Assembly: GCF_900102015.1 (NCBI RefSeq)
Contig: NZ_FNAT01000001.1
Span: forward strand, 310,001-374,000
Source of the DNA: Limimaricola pyoseonensis
Lineage (GTDB): Bacteria > Pseudomonadota > Alphaproteobacteria > Rhodobacterales > Rhodobacteraceae
Length of the DNA stretch: 64,000 bases
Direction of reading: 5' to 3'
The translations under genes were made by a program, and so were the position numbers. How positions within the stretch are numbered: the stretch's first letter is position 1; every line of letters begins with the position of its first letter. The notes beneath the pieces were generated by a model, which saw only the letters and a list, made by a program, of their open reading frames with translations, was not told where the DNA came from and searched no databases. Positions 16,699 to 27,633 of this stretch are shown here, piece by piece.

Positions 16699-18646
16699 GT
16701 GCTGAACCTGTCTGGTCAATGATGCGCGGCCGGTGACCGCGAAAGACCGGCAGGGGAAGCGGCCGCCGGCCGAGCTTGGGGCCCTTCTGCACCGGACGCG
16801 ACGCGAGTTCAACGTCGGGGATGCGCGGCTCCCGCCCGAGCGGCGCCGGTTCGTGGATCGCCTTCGAGATCTCGAGGGCGGCGCGCAGGCCGGCAAGCCA
16901 TCCCGGCGCCGCGAGGTAGAGCGGCCGCCATGCGGGGCCAAAGGCGCGCTTGAACTGCTCGAGGCCGGCGCAGCCGGGGCGGGCGGTGATCCGCCGGCTG
17001 ATCGCGGCCGGCAGCCAACCCGGCAGGACCGGCAGCGCCGCGAGGGACAGCTGCGGCACGCCGGCCGACCGCGCCGCCGCGATGGCGGCCGCGATCAGCG
17101 CCATCATCGTGCCGTCTGGCGCCGTGCTTTCCTGCCGCATCAGGTCGAGCGTCCATTCGCCGCGACCCTCGTGGAAGGTCGCGAAGGCCACCAGCCGGTC
17201 GTCCTGCCATGCGAGGAACACCCGCTGGTGGCCGATCAGCTCGGGGCAGAAGCGCCCCATGGAAAAGCCGCGCTCGCCGCCCGAGCGGTCGGCCCAGTCG
17301 GCATGGATGCGGGCCATCTCGTCGAGCGGCAGGCCGGTCGTGGCGGTCTGCACGCTCACCCCGGCCTTGGCGGCGGCCTTGAGCTTGCGCCGCAGGCTGC
17401 GGCAGACCGGGCGGTCGGCGCTCCAGCTGGCGGTGTCGATCACCGCCTCGTCGGCGATGCGCGCGACCCGCCAGCCGGCCGTGCGGGCCCGCAGGGCGGT
17501 GATGGCGTCGCATTTGTACAGCGCGGGCACGAGACCGAGCCGGGCGGCCTGGTCGGCCAGGGCCTCTAGCTCCGGACGGCCGAGCGGCGTGCCGATTGCC
17601 GCCAGCGTACCGCCGGCGCGGCGGGCCAGCCAGCCGCTGTTCTGGTCGCGCGACAGCAGGATCTGCGCGCCCTGATGCGCGAGGCCCCACTCGGCCTGCG
17701 GGGCGCGTGACAGCGCCTGGTGCCGGGCCGCGCCCTCGGCCAGCTGCAGGGCCGGTCGGCGCATCGGCGCTGCGGGCCGGATCAGCAGCGCCAGCGCCAG
17801 CAGGGCGGGGAGCAGGTGGTAGACGATGCGGTAGCCGATCATCGCCGTCAGCAGACCGGCTTCCGGCAGCTCGGGCATGACCGCGAGAAGGCACAGCTCG
17901 AAGGCGCCGACGCCGCCGGGGCTCTGGCTGAGCAGGCCGGCGCCGAGCGCCACGAGATAGGCGGCGATCATCGGCATCAGGCCGATCTCGCAGCCCTCGG
18001 GCAGCAGCACCCACAGCACCGCCGCGGCGGCGAAGGTGTCGATAGCGGTCCAGCCGATCAGCCGCAGCGCCGTGCCCGAGCGCATCAGCGGCAGGCCGGG
18101 CAGGACCGGCAGGCGCGGGGCCAGCATCAGCACCAAGACCGCCAGCGCCGCCGCCGGCAGCACGTGGCCCTCGACCACCAGCACGGCGATGCCCGACAGC
18201 AGGCCCAGCGCGACGAGGAAGGACAGCGACACGAAGACCGAAAGCCGCGTCACCTGCCACAAATCGCAATCGGGCAGGCTGCGCCAGCGGACCAGCGCGC
18301 CCGATAGGCTGCCGAAGCCGACGGTCTGGGCGATCGCCATGGCCCGCATTCCGGCCGCGCGCGCCCGGGACGGGTCGACCCCGGTTCCCATGGCGCGGTG
18401 CAAAACGACGTCGTACTGGCCCAGCGCCCACAGGCTGATGCCGGTGAAGCCCAGCGCCGCCAGCCATTGCCCGGCCGACAGGCTCTTCAGCGCCGGCAGC
18501 ACCTCGCCCAGCTCCATCTGCCCCAGCCGGTCGGCCAGGAGCCACAGGCACAGCGCCAGCGCGGCGGGCGGCAGCAGCCGGACGAGGAGCCGGCCCATCC
18601 GCGGAAAGGCAAGGCGGCGCGCGAGGCGGCCGGTGGCATGACGCAT
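16661..18646 (-). CDS. mprF: MprF-like bifunctional lysylphosphatidylglycerol synthase/flippase
   Basis: This 661-residue protein has two parts. Residues 1-320 carry about eight hydrophobic helices of the flippase-like family (GVGAFELCLLAVMPELP). Residues 330-620 are a cytoplasmic DUF2156 domain (KCDAITALRARTAGW, RSLRRKLKAAAKAG, FATFHEGRGEWTLDLMR), which uses aminoacyl-tRNA to modify phosphatidylglycerol. This usually lowers membrane charge and gives resistance to cationic peptides. AGGAG lies 8 nt before the ATG at 18646. Which amino acid is transferred cannot be read from the sequence. The 3' end overlaps bmt by 38 nt. Confidence 0.85.
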   Translation of the reverse strand: MRHATGRLARRLAFPRMGRLLVRLLPPAALALCLWLLADRLGQMELGEVLPALKSLSAGQWLAALGFTGISLWALGQYDVVLHRAMGTGVDPSRARAAGMRAMAIAQTVGFGSLSGALVRWRSLPDCDLWQVTRLSVFVSLSFLVALGLLSGIAVLVVEGHVLPAAALAVLVLMLAPRLPVLPGLPLMRSGTALRLIGWTAIDTFAAAAVLWVLLPEGCEIGLMPMIAAYLVALGAGLLSQSPGGVGAFELCLLAVMPELPEAGLLTAMIGYRIVYHLLPALLALALLIRPAAPMRRPALQLAEGAARHQALSRAPQAEWGLAHQGAQILLSRDQNSGWLARRAGGTLAAIGTPLGRPELEALADQAARLGLVPALYKCDAITALRARTAGWRVARIADEAVIDTASWSADRPVCRSLRRKLKAAAKAGVSVQTATTGLPLDEMARIHADWADRSGGERGFSMGRFCPELIGHQRVFLAWQDDRLVAFATFHEGRGEWTLDLMRQESTAPDGTMMALIAAAIAAARSAGVPQLSLAALPVLPGWLPAAISRRITARPGCAGLEQFKRAFGPAWRPLYLAAPGWLAGLRAALEISKAIHEPAPLGREPRIPDVELASRPVQKGPKLGRRPLPLPVFRGHRPRIIDQTGSAHDRRAFPTSRNP

Positions 18647-18800
18647 GGCGACGGCTCCTGGTCCGAGGGCCGGGATCCTGTCGCGGCGCTGCGCACGACA
18701 GTATCGGGTCTGAGGTGAAAACGGGATTAAACGGGCAAAACCAGAAGGTCGACCGGGCGTCAAGCCCGGCCTGCGGGGCGCGCTGCGCGCGATGTGGTCG

Positions 18801-19115
18801 TCAGACTTCCTGCAGCAGCTGCGCCTTGGCCTCGGCCTTCAGCTCGGCCATCTTGGCGCGGATCTCGGCATCGTCGAGAAGGTGGCCCAGATCCTGTTGC
18901 ACGCGGCGGAACACGTCCTCATCGCCGGCCTCGTGGAAGTCGGCCTTGATGATCTCGCGGGCATAGGCTTCGGCCGCCTCGCCCTTGCGCCCCAGGAGCT
19001 CCGCGGCCCACAGCCCGAGCAGCCGGTTGCGGCGCGCCTCGGCCCTGAACTGCATCTCCGCATCATGCGCGAACTTCGCCTCGAAGGCGTGTTCTCGGTC
19101 GTCGAAGAGGGTCAT
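18801..19115 (-). CDS. F1-ATPase inhibitory zeta subunit (DUF1476)
   Basis: The 104-residue helical protein starts MTLFDDREHAFEAKFAHD and contains RRNRLLGLWAAELLG and AREIIKADF, matching the Paracoccus denitrificans zeta protein. Zeta binds the F1 part of ATP synthase and blocks ATP hydrolysis through its N-terminus. A 22-residue upstream extension lacks support. The gene lies apart from any atp operon, divergent from purC, as in many alphaproteobacteria. Confidence 0.88.
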   Translation of the reverse strand: MTLFDDREHAFEAKFAHDAEMQFRAEARRNRLLGLWAAELLGRKGEAAEAYAREIIKADFHEAGDEDVFRRVQQDLGHLLDDAEIRAKMAELKAEAKAQLLQEV

Positions 19116-19169
19116 GGGCCTTGCCTTTCGGTGGTGCCGGGCTATGCAACGAGGATAGCTGTCGCAACA

Positions 19170-19200
19170 CCTTGCCGGCAAGGGGTGGGTGGACTATGAG
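19170..19200 (+). promoter_or_regulatory. Putative purC promoter with a 14-bp palindrome
   Basis: TTGCCG (19172-19177) and TATGAG (19195-19200) are 17 nt apart, upstream of purC. The -35 element sits inside the perfect palindrome CCTTGCCGGCAAGG (19170-19183), which could be an operator. Confidence 0.4.
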
Positions 19201-19290
19201 GCGGCCTAGGCCGCGCCGCGCAGCATCTCCGACACGGAAACGTTGCGTCGCCCGAGGCGGGCAGGGCGCGCGAAACCCCGTGGAGAGCGC

Positions 19291-20052
19291 ATGGCACGTC
19301 GCAAGAAGATTTACGAGGGCAAGGCGAAGATCCTCTACGAAGGCCCCGAGCCGGGGACGCTCGTGCAGTATTTCAAGGACGACGCCACCGCCTTCAACGC
19401 CGAGAAGAAGGCCGTGATCGAGGGCAAGGGCGTGCTCAACAACCGCCTGTCTGAGTTCTTCATGACCGGCCTGCAGTCAATCGGCGTGCCGACGCACTTC
19501 ATCAAGCGGCTCAACATGCGCGAACAGTTGATTCGCCAGGTCGAGATCATCCCGCTCGAGGTGATCGTGCGCAACTTCGCGGCCGGCTCCATGGCCAAGC
19601 GTCTGGGCCTCGAGGAAGGCACGCCGCTGCCGCGGCCGATCATCGAGTTCTCCTACAAGGACGACAAGCTCGGCGATCCGCTGGTGCCGGAAGAGTACAT
19701 CATCGCCTTCGGCTGGGCGTCGCAGCAGGATCTCGACGACATCGTGCCGCTGGCGCTGCGGGTCAACGACTTCCTGTCCGGCGTGATGCACGGCGTCGGC
19801 ATCAAGCTCGTCGACTTCAAGATCGAGATCGGCCGGATCTGGGACAACGACTACCAGCGTCTGGTGGTGGCCGACGAGATCAGCCCCGACAGCTGCCGGC
19901 TGTGGGACATCGAGTCCGGGCAGAAGCTGGACAAGGACGTGTTCCGCAAGGATCTGGGCTCGCTCACCGACGCCTACACCGAGGTGGCCCGGCGCCTGGG
20001 CGTGCTGCCCTCCAACGTCACCCACCGGCCCCGTCCGACGCTCATCAACTGA
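19291..20052 (+). CDS. purC: Phosphoribosylaminoimidazole-succinocarboxamide synthase
   Basis: PurC joins aspartate to CAIR in purine synthesis. The 253-residue product starts [18 protein letters not shown] with GGAG 5 nt upstream. SAICAR synthetase signatures [23 protein letters not shown] and [13 protein letters not shown] are visible. It leads the run purC-purS-purQ, which provides consecutive needs of the pathway; purL is not in the window. Confidence 0.97.
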   Translation: MARRKKIYEGKAKILYEGPEPGTLVQYFKDDATAFNAEKKAVIEGKGVLNNRLSEFFMTGLQSIGVPTHFIKRLNMREQLIRQVEIIPLEVIVRNFAAGSMAKRLGLEEGTPLPRPIIEFSYKDDKLGDPLVPEEYIIAFGWASQQDLDDIVPLALRVNDFLSGVMHGVGIKLVDFKIEIGRIWDNDYQRLVVADEISPDSCRLWDIESGQKLDKDVFRKDLGSLTDAYTEVARRLGVLPSNVTHRPRPTLIN

Positions 20053-20091
20053 GCCTCGTTTCCAATCCGAACCCAAGAAGGAGCGGCGCGC

Positions 20092-20331
20092 ATGAAGGCT
20101 CGCGTGCAGGTGATGCTGAAGACCGGAGTTCTCGACCCGCAGGGAGAAGCCGTGCGCCATGCGCTCGGCGCTCTGGGCTTCGACGGCGTCGAGGGAGTCC
20201 GGCAGGGCAAGCTGATCGAGATCGACCTCGCCGGGGACGATCCGGAGGCCGCCAAGCGGCAAGTGACCGAGATGTGCGAGAAACTTCTCGCCAACACGGT
20301 GATCGAAAGCTACAAGATCGACCTGAACTGA
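20092..20331 (+). CDS. purS: Phosphoribosylformylglycinamidine synthase subunit PurS
   Basis: The 79-residue protein ([20 protein letters not shown], then [16 protein letters not shown]) is the small subunit that bridges PurQ and the small-type PurL in the FGAM synthase complex. AAGGAG lies 8 nt upstream of the ATG. A GC-rich hairpin follows the stop, so purQ 199 nt downstream may be partly uncoupled. Confidence 0.96.
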   Translation: MKARVQVMLKTGVLDPQGEAVRHALGALGFDGVEGVRQGKLIEIDLAGDDPEAAKRQVTEMCEKLLANTVIESYKIDLN

Positions 20332-20530
20332 GGTCGCGCCGCCGCCCCCTCGGGGCGGCGCTTGCGTCTTCAGACCTTCGCTTCGCGGAGCGCTCGGCAT
20401 TCGCCTCGAGCACCCGGAGCGATCCGGCGGCGGTTGCAGGGGAGGGCGCCGCCGCCGGGCTTTTCCCGCCGGTTCTCCGGCCAGACCCTTCGCGGCCAGC
20501 GCGCCGCCCAGACCCCGAGGACATTCCGCC

Positions 20531-21199
20531 ATGAAGGCTGCCGTCATCGTCTTTCCCGGTTCGAACTGCGATCGCGACATGGCCGTCGCCCTGCGTGCCG
20601 CCGGCGCCGAGGTGGAAATGGTCTGGCACAAGGATGCCGGTCTGCCGCGCGGCGTCGATCTCGTCGCGGTGCCGGGCGGCTTTTCCTTCGGGGATTACCT
20701 GCGCTGCGGCGCGATCGCGGCGCAGTCGCCGGTCTGCCGCGCGGTGATCGATCACGTGCACAAGGGCGGCTACGCCCTGGGCGTCTGCAACGGCTTCCAG
20801 GTGCTGACCGAGACCGGGCTGCTGCCGGGCGCCCTGATGCGCAATGCCGGCATCCGCTTCGTCTGCCGCACCGTCCCGCTTGCCGTCGGCACGAATGACA
20901 GCGCCTTCACCGCCGGCTACGCCCGCGGCCAGACGCTGCAGATCCCGGTGGCGCATCACGACGGCAACTACTTCGTGGACCAGGCCACCCGCGAGATGCT
21001 CGAGGCCGAGGACCGCATCGCCTTCACCTATGGCGATGAGGTGAACGGCTCGGTCGGCCGGATCGCCGGCGTGCTGTCCGAGAACCGCCGCGTGCTCGGC
21101 ATGATGCCGCATCCCGAGCGGGCCGTGGATGCCGGTCATGGCGGCACCGACGGGCGCGCGATGTTGGATGGGCTGGTCGGGGCGCTGGTCGCCGCCTGA
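20531..21199 (+). CDS. purQ: Phosphoribosylformylglycinamidine synthase subunit PurQ (glutaminase)
   Basis: PurQ releases ammonia from glutamine for FGAM synthesis. The 222-residue class I glutamine amidotransferase has an oxyanion strand region [18 protein letters not shown], the nucleophile Cys in ALGVCNGFQ, and the catalytic His-Glu pair in [14 protein letters not shown] element precedes the ATG. It pairs with PurS above and a PurL encoded elsewhere. Confidence 0.97.
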   Translation: MKAAVIVFPGSNCDRDMAVALRAAGAEVEMVWHKDAGLPRGVDLVAVPGGFSFGDYLRCGAIAAQSPVCRAVIDHVHKGGYALGVCNGFQVLTETGLLPGALMRNAGIRFVCRTVPLAVGTNDSAFTAGYARGQTLQIPVAHHDGNYFVDQATREMLEAEDRIAFTYGDEVNGSVGRIAGVLSENRRVLGMMPHPERAVDAGHGGTDGRAMLDGLVGALVAA

Positions 21200-21270
21200 C
21201 GGGCCCGCCGGGCGGGCCGTGATCGCCGCGAAGCTTGCCGCTTCCCCGGCGGGGGCGTAAACCCCGAGAA

Positions 21271-23019
21271 ATGGCCCAGTCCGCTCCGACATCCCCAAGA
21301 CCCCGGCGAAGCTGGGGGCCGCGCATCGCGCTGGCGCTGTTCTGCGCCGTCGCGCTGGTGGTGATCTGGGTCACCAACGTGCTCCTGACCGAGCGGTTCA
21401 CCGAGGCCACCCGCAACCGGGCCGAGGTGCGCCTCACACTCTATGTCGGCAACCTGATCTCCGAGCTGCAGCGCAATTCGATCGTGCCGCAGCTTCTGGC
21501 GCGCGACCCCGAGCTGATCGGCGCGCTGTCCTCCTCGGACTATTCGCGCTCGACCCAGCGGCTTCTGTCCTTCGTCGACGAGATCGGTGCCGCGAGCCTC
21601 GTGCTCTACGACCGCGACGGCCGGATCGTCGCGGCGACCGACCGGTCGCGGCTGGGCGAAAGCCATCGCGGCGCGCCCTATTTCGTCGAGGCGATGCGCG
21701 CCAACTCCACCGTCTTCACCATCCACAGGCAGGTGACCGGCGGCTACGCCTTCCTCTATTCGCGCAAGATCGACGCCAACGGCACCACGCTCGGCGTGAT
21801 CTCGGTCGAGGTCGACCTCGCCAAGCTCGAGCGCAGCTGGGCCGGCACTTCGGACGCGGTGCTGGTCACCGACAGCTCGGGCGAGATCATCCTGTCGACC
21901 GAGCCGCGCTGGCGCGGGCTGCCCGAGGGCGAGGCGCTGGAGCGCCAGAGCGCGCCGTCGGCGATCGAGCGGGCCTTCCTCGCCACCGACTGGACCGCCC
22001 TGCCGATCGACGCCTATCTGCGCGGCGAGGCGGTGATGCGGCGCGAGATGCGGGTGCCATTCCAGGGCTGGAAGATGGTCACCTTCACCGCCTACACCTC
22101 CGTGCGCGAGCGGGTGAACGGCGTGCTGGCGCTGGAAATCATGGGCTTTGCCGTTCTTCTGGCCTTCGCCTTCTGGATCAGTTCGCGGAAATCGGCCTCG
22201 CGGCTCCTGCTGGTCAGGCGCGAGAGCGACCAACTCAGGCGGCTCAACATGCGGCTGCAGCGCGAGATCGCCCAGCGCCAGCAGGTCGAGCGCAACCTCG
22301 AGAGCGCCGAGCAGACCATCGCGCAATCCTCAAAGCTCGCGGTGCTAGGCGAGATGTCCGCCAGCGTCAGCCACGAGTTGAACCAGCCGCTCGCGGCGAT
22401 GAAGACATATCTCGCCGGGGCGCGGCTGCTTCTGGAGCGGCGCCGCAGCGAGGAGGCGCTGTCCTCCTTCCAGCGCATCGACGACCTGATCGACCGGATG
22501 GGCGCGATCACCCGGCAGCTCAAATCCTATGCCCGCAAGGGATCCCAAGCCTTCGAGCCAGTCGACGCGCGCGCCGCGCTGTCCTCGGCGCTGGCGATGA
22601 TGGAGCCGCAGCTCAAGACGCGCTCGGTCGAGATCAATCGCAACCTGCCCTCGGATCCGGCCATGATCCTCGGCGACCGGCTGCGCTTCGAGCAGGTCAT
22701 CATTAACCTGCTCAGGAACGCCATCGACGCCACCAAGGAGGTGGCCGACCCGCGGATCGACATCACGCTCGCGGTCGAGGACGCCGTCGTCCTGACCGTG
22801 CACGACAACGGCCCCGGCATCGAGGACCTCGATTCGCTGTTCGAGCCGTTCTATACAACCAAGCAACCGGGCGACGGTGTCGGTCTGGGGCTTGCCATCT
22901 CCTCCGGGATCGTGAACGACCTCGGGGGACGCCTGACCGCGCGGAACGCGACCGCCGGCGGGGCTGTTTTCGAAGTGCAGCTGCCTATCTTGGAAGAAGG
23001 CGTGGCTGCAGCGGAATAG
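21271..23019 (+). CDS. DctB-type sensor histidine kinase
   Basis: The 582-residue membrane kinase has TM1 (about residues 17-40), a periplasmic sensor of about 230 residues resembling the double-PDC/Cache domain of C4-dicarboxylate sensors, TM2 near residues 290-312, a coiled coil, and a kinase core. Motifs are SVSHELNQPLAAMKTYLAG (phospho-His), NLLRNAIDAT, DNGPGI and GVGLGLAIS. ATG 21271 is preferred over a TTG at 21235. The response regulator gene follows after 9 nt. No dctPQM transporter is adjacent, so the true ligand is unknown. Confidence 0.87.
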   Translation: MAQSAPTSPRPRRSWGPRIALALFCAVALVVIWVTNVLLTERFTEATRNRAEVRLTLYVGNLISELQRNSIVPQLLARDPELIGALSSSDYSRSTQRLLSFVDEIGAASLVLYDRDGRIVAATDRSRLGESHRGAPYFVEAMRANSTVFTIHRQVTGGYAFLYSRKIDANGTTLGVISVEVDLAKLERSWAGTSDAVLVTDSSGEIILSTEPRWRGLPEGEALERQSAPSAIERAFLATDWTALPIDAYLRGEAVMRREMRVPFQGWKMVTFTAYTSVRERVNGVLALEIMGFAVLLAFAFWISSRKSASRLLLVRRESDQLRRLNMRLQREIAQRQQVERNLESAEQTIAQSSKLAVLGEMSASVSHELNQPLAAMKTYLAGARLLLERRRSEEALSSFQRIDDLIDRMGAITRQLKSYARKGSQAFEPVDARAALSSALAMMEPQLKTRSVEINRNLPSDPAMILGDRLRFEQVIINLLRNAIDATKEVADPRIDITLAVEDAVVLTVHDNGPGIEDLDSLFEPFYTTKQPGDGVGLGLAISSGIVNDLGGRLTARNATAGGAVFEVQLPILEEGVAAAE

Positions 23020-23028
23020 GGGGCTCAC

Positions 23029-24363
<1,335 letters not shown>

Positions 24364-24384
24364 TTCACTGGTCTTTTCGCGACG

Positions 24385-24412
24385 CGGCCGTCCCTTCGGG
24401 GGCGGCCGTTTC
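24385..24412 (+). terminator. Terminator after the dctD-like gene
   Basis: A 10-bp stem CGGCCGTCCC / GGGGCGGCCG (one T-G pair) carries a stable TTCG tetraloop and is followed by TTTC. It lies 21 nt after the stop. Confidence 0.75.
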
Positions 24413-24793
24413 ACTTTGGTCATTGTGTCATGTGGACAAGTGCCGCTATGAAGGGCGGAACGGGACCGCGCATCGCGCGCCGCCCGGACGGATTTTCCGC
24501 CACCTTTGCGACGGGTCGACCCGGCACCGGCGGCGGACGAGACCGGTTTCGCGAGAAACCGCTGACCTGACCCCGGACGGGCCGTCCCATGGACGGTTCG
24601 GGACGGGCATGAACTGGCCCCGTCGGGGCCGAGGAAGAACCGCGATGCAACGCGCGCAGCATGCAGGCGACCCGTTGACGGCCCCGAGGGGCCGCGCGGA
24701 GGCCGATACGCGCGTCATCGCCACAATCGGACATGGCTGGTTCGAGCGGACCCTTTCGGGGGCGCCGCCGGGGCGGCCATGCGAATGGATTCA
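24413..24793 (+). promoter_or_regulatory. Long structured 5' leader region of rne
   Basis: No gene is seen in this 381-nt stretch. It contains several clean hairpins: GGTTTC-GCGA-GAAACC (24545-24560, GNRA tetraloop, one more C-G pair outside), GGCCCC-GTC-GGGGCC (24616-24630), and GGCCCC-GA-GGGGCC (24680-24693). RNase E genes often have a long leader through which the enzyme limits its own mRNA. A similar role is inferred here from position and structure; no specific RNA family was recognised. Confidence 0.5.
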
Positions 24794-27547
24794 ATGGCAA
24801 AGAAAATGCTCATCGACGCCACGCACGCGGAGGAAACCCGCGTCGTGGTCTGCGACGGAAACAAGGTCGAGGAATTCGACTTCGAAAGCCAGAACCGGCG
24901 CCAGCTGGCCGGCAACATCTACCTGGCCAAGGTCACGCGGGTAGAACCCTCGCTGCAGGCCGCCTTCGTCGATTACGGCGGCAACCGGCACGGCTTCCTG
25001 GCCTTCTCGGAGATCCACCCGGATTACTACCAGATCCCGGTCGCCGACCGCGAGGCGCTCCTGGCCGAGGAAAAGGCCTATGCCGAAAGCCTGAAGGCCG
25101 AGGCCGAGGCGGCTGCCTCCGATGACACCGACACGGACGCCTCGTCCGAGGATGACGGCGAGGAGGGCGACCGCCCGCGCCGCCGCCGCCGGTCGCGTTC
25201 GCGCAGCCGCGCCGCCGAGGCGGGCAGCGACGCCGTGGCCACGCGCGACAGCGACGCCATCGCCGGGCTCGAGACGATCGAGACCGAGGATGCCGGCGAC
25301 GAGGACGAGGACCGCGCCGGCAAGGACGAAAGCATCGAGAGCGTCGCCGACGAGGACGACAGCGAGGATGTGCGTCCCGCCCGCAAGCCGCGGCCCAAGC
25401 GTTACAAGATCCAGGAGGTGATCAAGGTCCGGCAGATCATGCTGGTCCAGGTCGTCAAGGAAGAGCGCGGCAACAAGGGCGCGGCGCTGACCACCTATCT
25501 CTCGCTGGCCGGCCGCTACTGCGTGCTGATGCCCAACACCGCCCGTGGCGGCGGCATCTCGCGCAAGATCACCAACGCCGCCGACCGCAAGAAGCTCAAG
25601 GAGATCGCGGCCGAGATGGACGTGCCCGAGGGCGCGGGCCTGATCATCCGCACCGCCGGCTCGCAGCGCACGAAGTCCGAGATCAAGCGCGACTACGAGT
25701 ACCTGCAGCGGCTGTGGGAGCAGATCCGCGAGCTGACGCTGAAATCCATCGCGCCGGCCAAGATCTACGAGGAGGGCGACCTCATCAAGCGGTCGATCCG
25801 CGACCTCTACTCCAAGGACATCGACGAGGTGATCGTCGAGGGGGTCGAGGGCTACCGGACCGCGCGCGACTTCATGAAGATGATCATGCCGTCGCATGCC
25901 AAGAACGTGAAGCCCTACACCGATCCGCTGCCGCTCTTCGCGCGCTACCAGGTCGAGAGCTACCTCTCGGGCATGTTCAACCCGACCGTGCAGCTGCCGT
26001 CGGGCGGCTACATCGTGATCGGCGTGACCGAGGCCCTCGTCGCCATCGACGTGAACTCGGGCCGGGCCACCAAGGAAGGCTCGATCGAGCAGACCGCGGT
26101 GAAGACCAATCTCGAGGCCGCCGACGAGGTGGCCCGCCAGCTGCGGCTGCGCGATCTCGCCGGCCTGATCGTGATCGACTTCATCGACATGGACGAGCGC
26201 AAGAACAACGCCGCCGTCGAGAAGCGCTTCAAGGAAAAGCTGAAGACCGACCGCGCCCGCATCCAGGTCGGCCGGATCTCCGGCTTCGGCCTGCTCGAGA
26301 TGAGCCGCCAGCGGCTGCGTCCGGGCATGCTCGAGGCGACGACGCAGCCATGCCCGCATTGCCACGGCACCGGCCTGCTGCGCTCCGACGAGAACGTCGC
26401 GCTGTCGATCCTGCGCCAACTCGAGGAAGAGGGCGTGCGCGGCCGCTCCAAGGAAGTGCTGGTCAAGCTGCCCTTCGGCATCATGAACTTCCTGATGAAC
26501 CACAAGCGCGAGCATGTGGCCGCGATCGAGCAGCGCTACGGCATGGCGGTCCGGGTCGAGGGTGATCCCGAGCTGGTCTCGCCGAACTTCACGGTCGAGA
26601 AGTTCAAGACCGCCACCCGCGCGGTGCCCGAGGCGGCGCCCGTCGTCTCGACCGCGGCGCTGATGGAAGAGCTGGATGCCGAGGCGGAGGCCGAGGCCGA
26701 GCTGCCGCAGGAGGTCGAGGAGGAAGAGGCCGAGCGCGAAGCCGCGACCGAGACGACCGCCTCAAAGGGCGAAGAGGTCTCCGAGACCCGTGGCGAGGAG
26801 GACGACGACAAGCCGCGTCGCCGCCGCCGCCGTCGCCGCCGCCGTCGGGGTGGCAATGGCGAGGCCGATGCCTCGGGCGATGACGACATGCAGTCCGAAG
26901 CCGACGAGTCCGCCGCGCAGGACGCGGAGCCGGCCGTCGAAACGCCTGCCGAGACCGCGCCGCAGCCGGTCGAGGAGGCCGCGCAGCCCGAGCCCGCGCC
27001 CGAGGAAGCGGCCGCACCGGCCGAGGCCGCGCAGGACGCCGAGGTTGCGGCCGAGCCCGCCGAGGAGCCTGCGCCCAAGCCCAAGCGGACCCGGACTCGT
27101 CGCAAGAAGGTCGAGCCCGAAGAGGCCGAAGCCGAAGCCGAGGCCAAGACCGCCAAGGTCGAAACTCCGGCCGAGGCCGAGGAGAAGCCCAAGCGGACCC
27201 GCCGCAAGAAGGCCGACCCCGCCGCGACCGAGGCGACCGAGACCGAGGAGAAGCCCAAGCCCAAGCGCACCCGCCGCAAGAAGGCGGAGCCCAAGCCCGA
27301 GGAGGTGGCCGAAACGGCCCCGACTCCGGCCGAGGCCGAAGTCGCTGCGGCCGGCGCCACGGATGCGGCCGCGCCGGAGGGCAAGCCCGAGACGCGCGAG
27401 GACGCGGCCGAGGTGATGCCCGAGGTGGCCGAACAGGTGGCCGAGACGGTCGAGAAGGCCCGGCAGCCGGAACCGGCCGAAGCCGGGGCCGATGCGGAGG
27501 CGGACAAGAAGCCGCGCCGCCGCGGCTGGTGGTCGGTCGGCCGCTGA
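24794..27547 (+). CDS. rne: Ribonuclease E
   Basis: RNase E starts mRNA decay and processes rRNA and tRNA. The 917-residue protein has an S1 domain (residues 30-230) interrupted by an acidic then Arg/Ser-rich insertion, an RNase H/DNase I-like catalytic core with DVNSGR and VIDFIDMDERKN, and the zinc-link motif CPHCHGTG. The tail from about residue 620 is low-complexity, with a polyarginine run near 675 and three copies of KPKRT(RT)RRKK around 760, 800 and 820, likely RNA- or partner-binding. MAKKMLIDATHAEETR is the conserved start; in-frame ATGs at 24779 and 24785 are alternatives, and none has a strong ribosome binding site. Confidence 0.94.
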   Translation: MAKKMLIDATHAEETRVVVCDGNKVEEFDFESQNRRQLAGNIYLAKVTRVEPSLQAAFVDYGGNRHGFLAFSEIHPDYYQIPVADREALLAEEKAYAESLKAEAEAAASDDTDTDASSEDDGEEGDRPRRRRRSRSRSRAAEAGSDAVATRDSDAIAGLETIETEDAGDEDEDRAGKDESIESVADEDDSEDVRPARKPRPKRYKIQEVIKVRQIMLVQVVKEERGNKGAALTTYLSLAGRYCVLMPNTARGGGISRKITNAADRKKLKEIAAEMDVPEGAGLIIRTAGSQRTKSEIKRDYEYLQRLWEQIRELTLKSIAPAKIYEEGDLIKRSIRDLYSKDIDEVIVEGVEGYRTARDFMKMIMPSHAKNVKPYTDPLPLFARYQVESYLSGMFNPTVQLPSGGYIVIGVTEALVAIDVNSGRATKEGSIEQTAVKTNLEAADEVARQLRLRDLAGLIVIDFIDMDERKNNAAVEKRFKEKLKTDRARIQVGRISGFGLLEMSRQRLRPGMLEATTQPCPHCHGTGLLRSDENVALSILRQLEEEGVRGRSKEVLVKLPFGIMNFLMNHKREHVAAIEQRYGMAVRVEGDPELVSPNFTVEKFKTATRAVPEAAPVVSTAALMEELDAEAEAEAELPQEVEEEEAEREAATETTASKGEEVSETRGEEDDDKPRRRRRRRRRRRGGNGEADASGDDDMQSEADESAAQDAEPAVETPAETAPQPVEEAAQPEPAPEEAAAPAEAAQDAEVAAEPAEEPAPKPKRTRTRRKKVEPEEAEAEAEAKTAKVETPAEAEEKPKRTRRKKADPAATEATETEEKPKPKRTRRKKAEPKPEEVAETAPTPAEAEVAAAGATDAAAPEGKPETREDAAEVMPEVAEQVAETVEKARQPEPAEAGADAEADKKPRRRGWWSVGR

Positions 27548-27570
27548 GCGGACCGCAGACCGAGACATGC

Positions 27571-27605
27571 GGGCCGGGCAGGGAAACCTGCCCGGCCCGT
27601 TTCGT
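27571..27605 (+). terminator. Strong terminator after rne
   Basis: A perfect 12-bp stem GGGCCGGGCAGG / CCTGCCCGGCCC with a GAAA tetraloop (27571-27598) is followed by GTTTCGTTT. It starts 23 nt after the rne stop. Confidence 0.85.
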
Positions 27606-27633
27606 TTCCGGCCATTTGCTGTCGAACGATGAA

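Noticed and set aside
26820-27330. Repetitive DNA in the 3' part of rne as a possible repeat array or CRISPR
   Set aside because: It reads in frame as low-complexity Arg/Lys/Glu/Pro/Ala protein sequence; the units are irregular and have no spacers.
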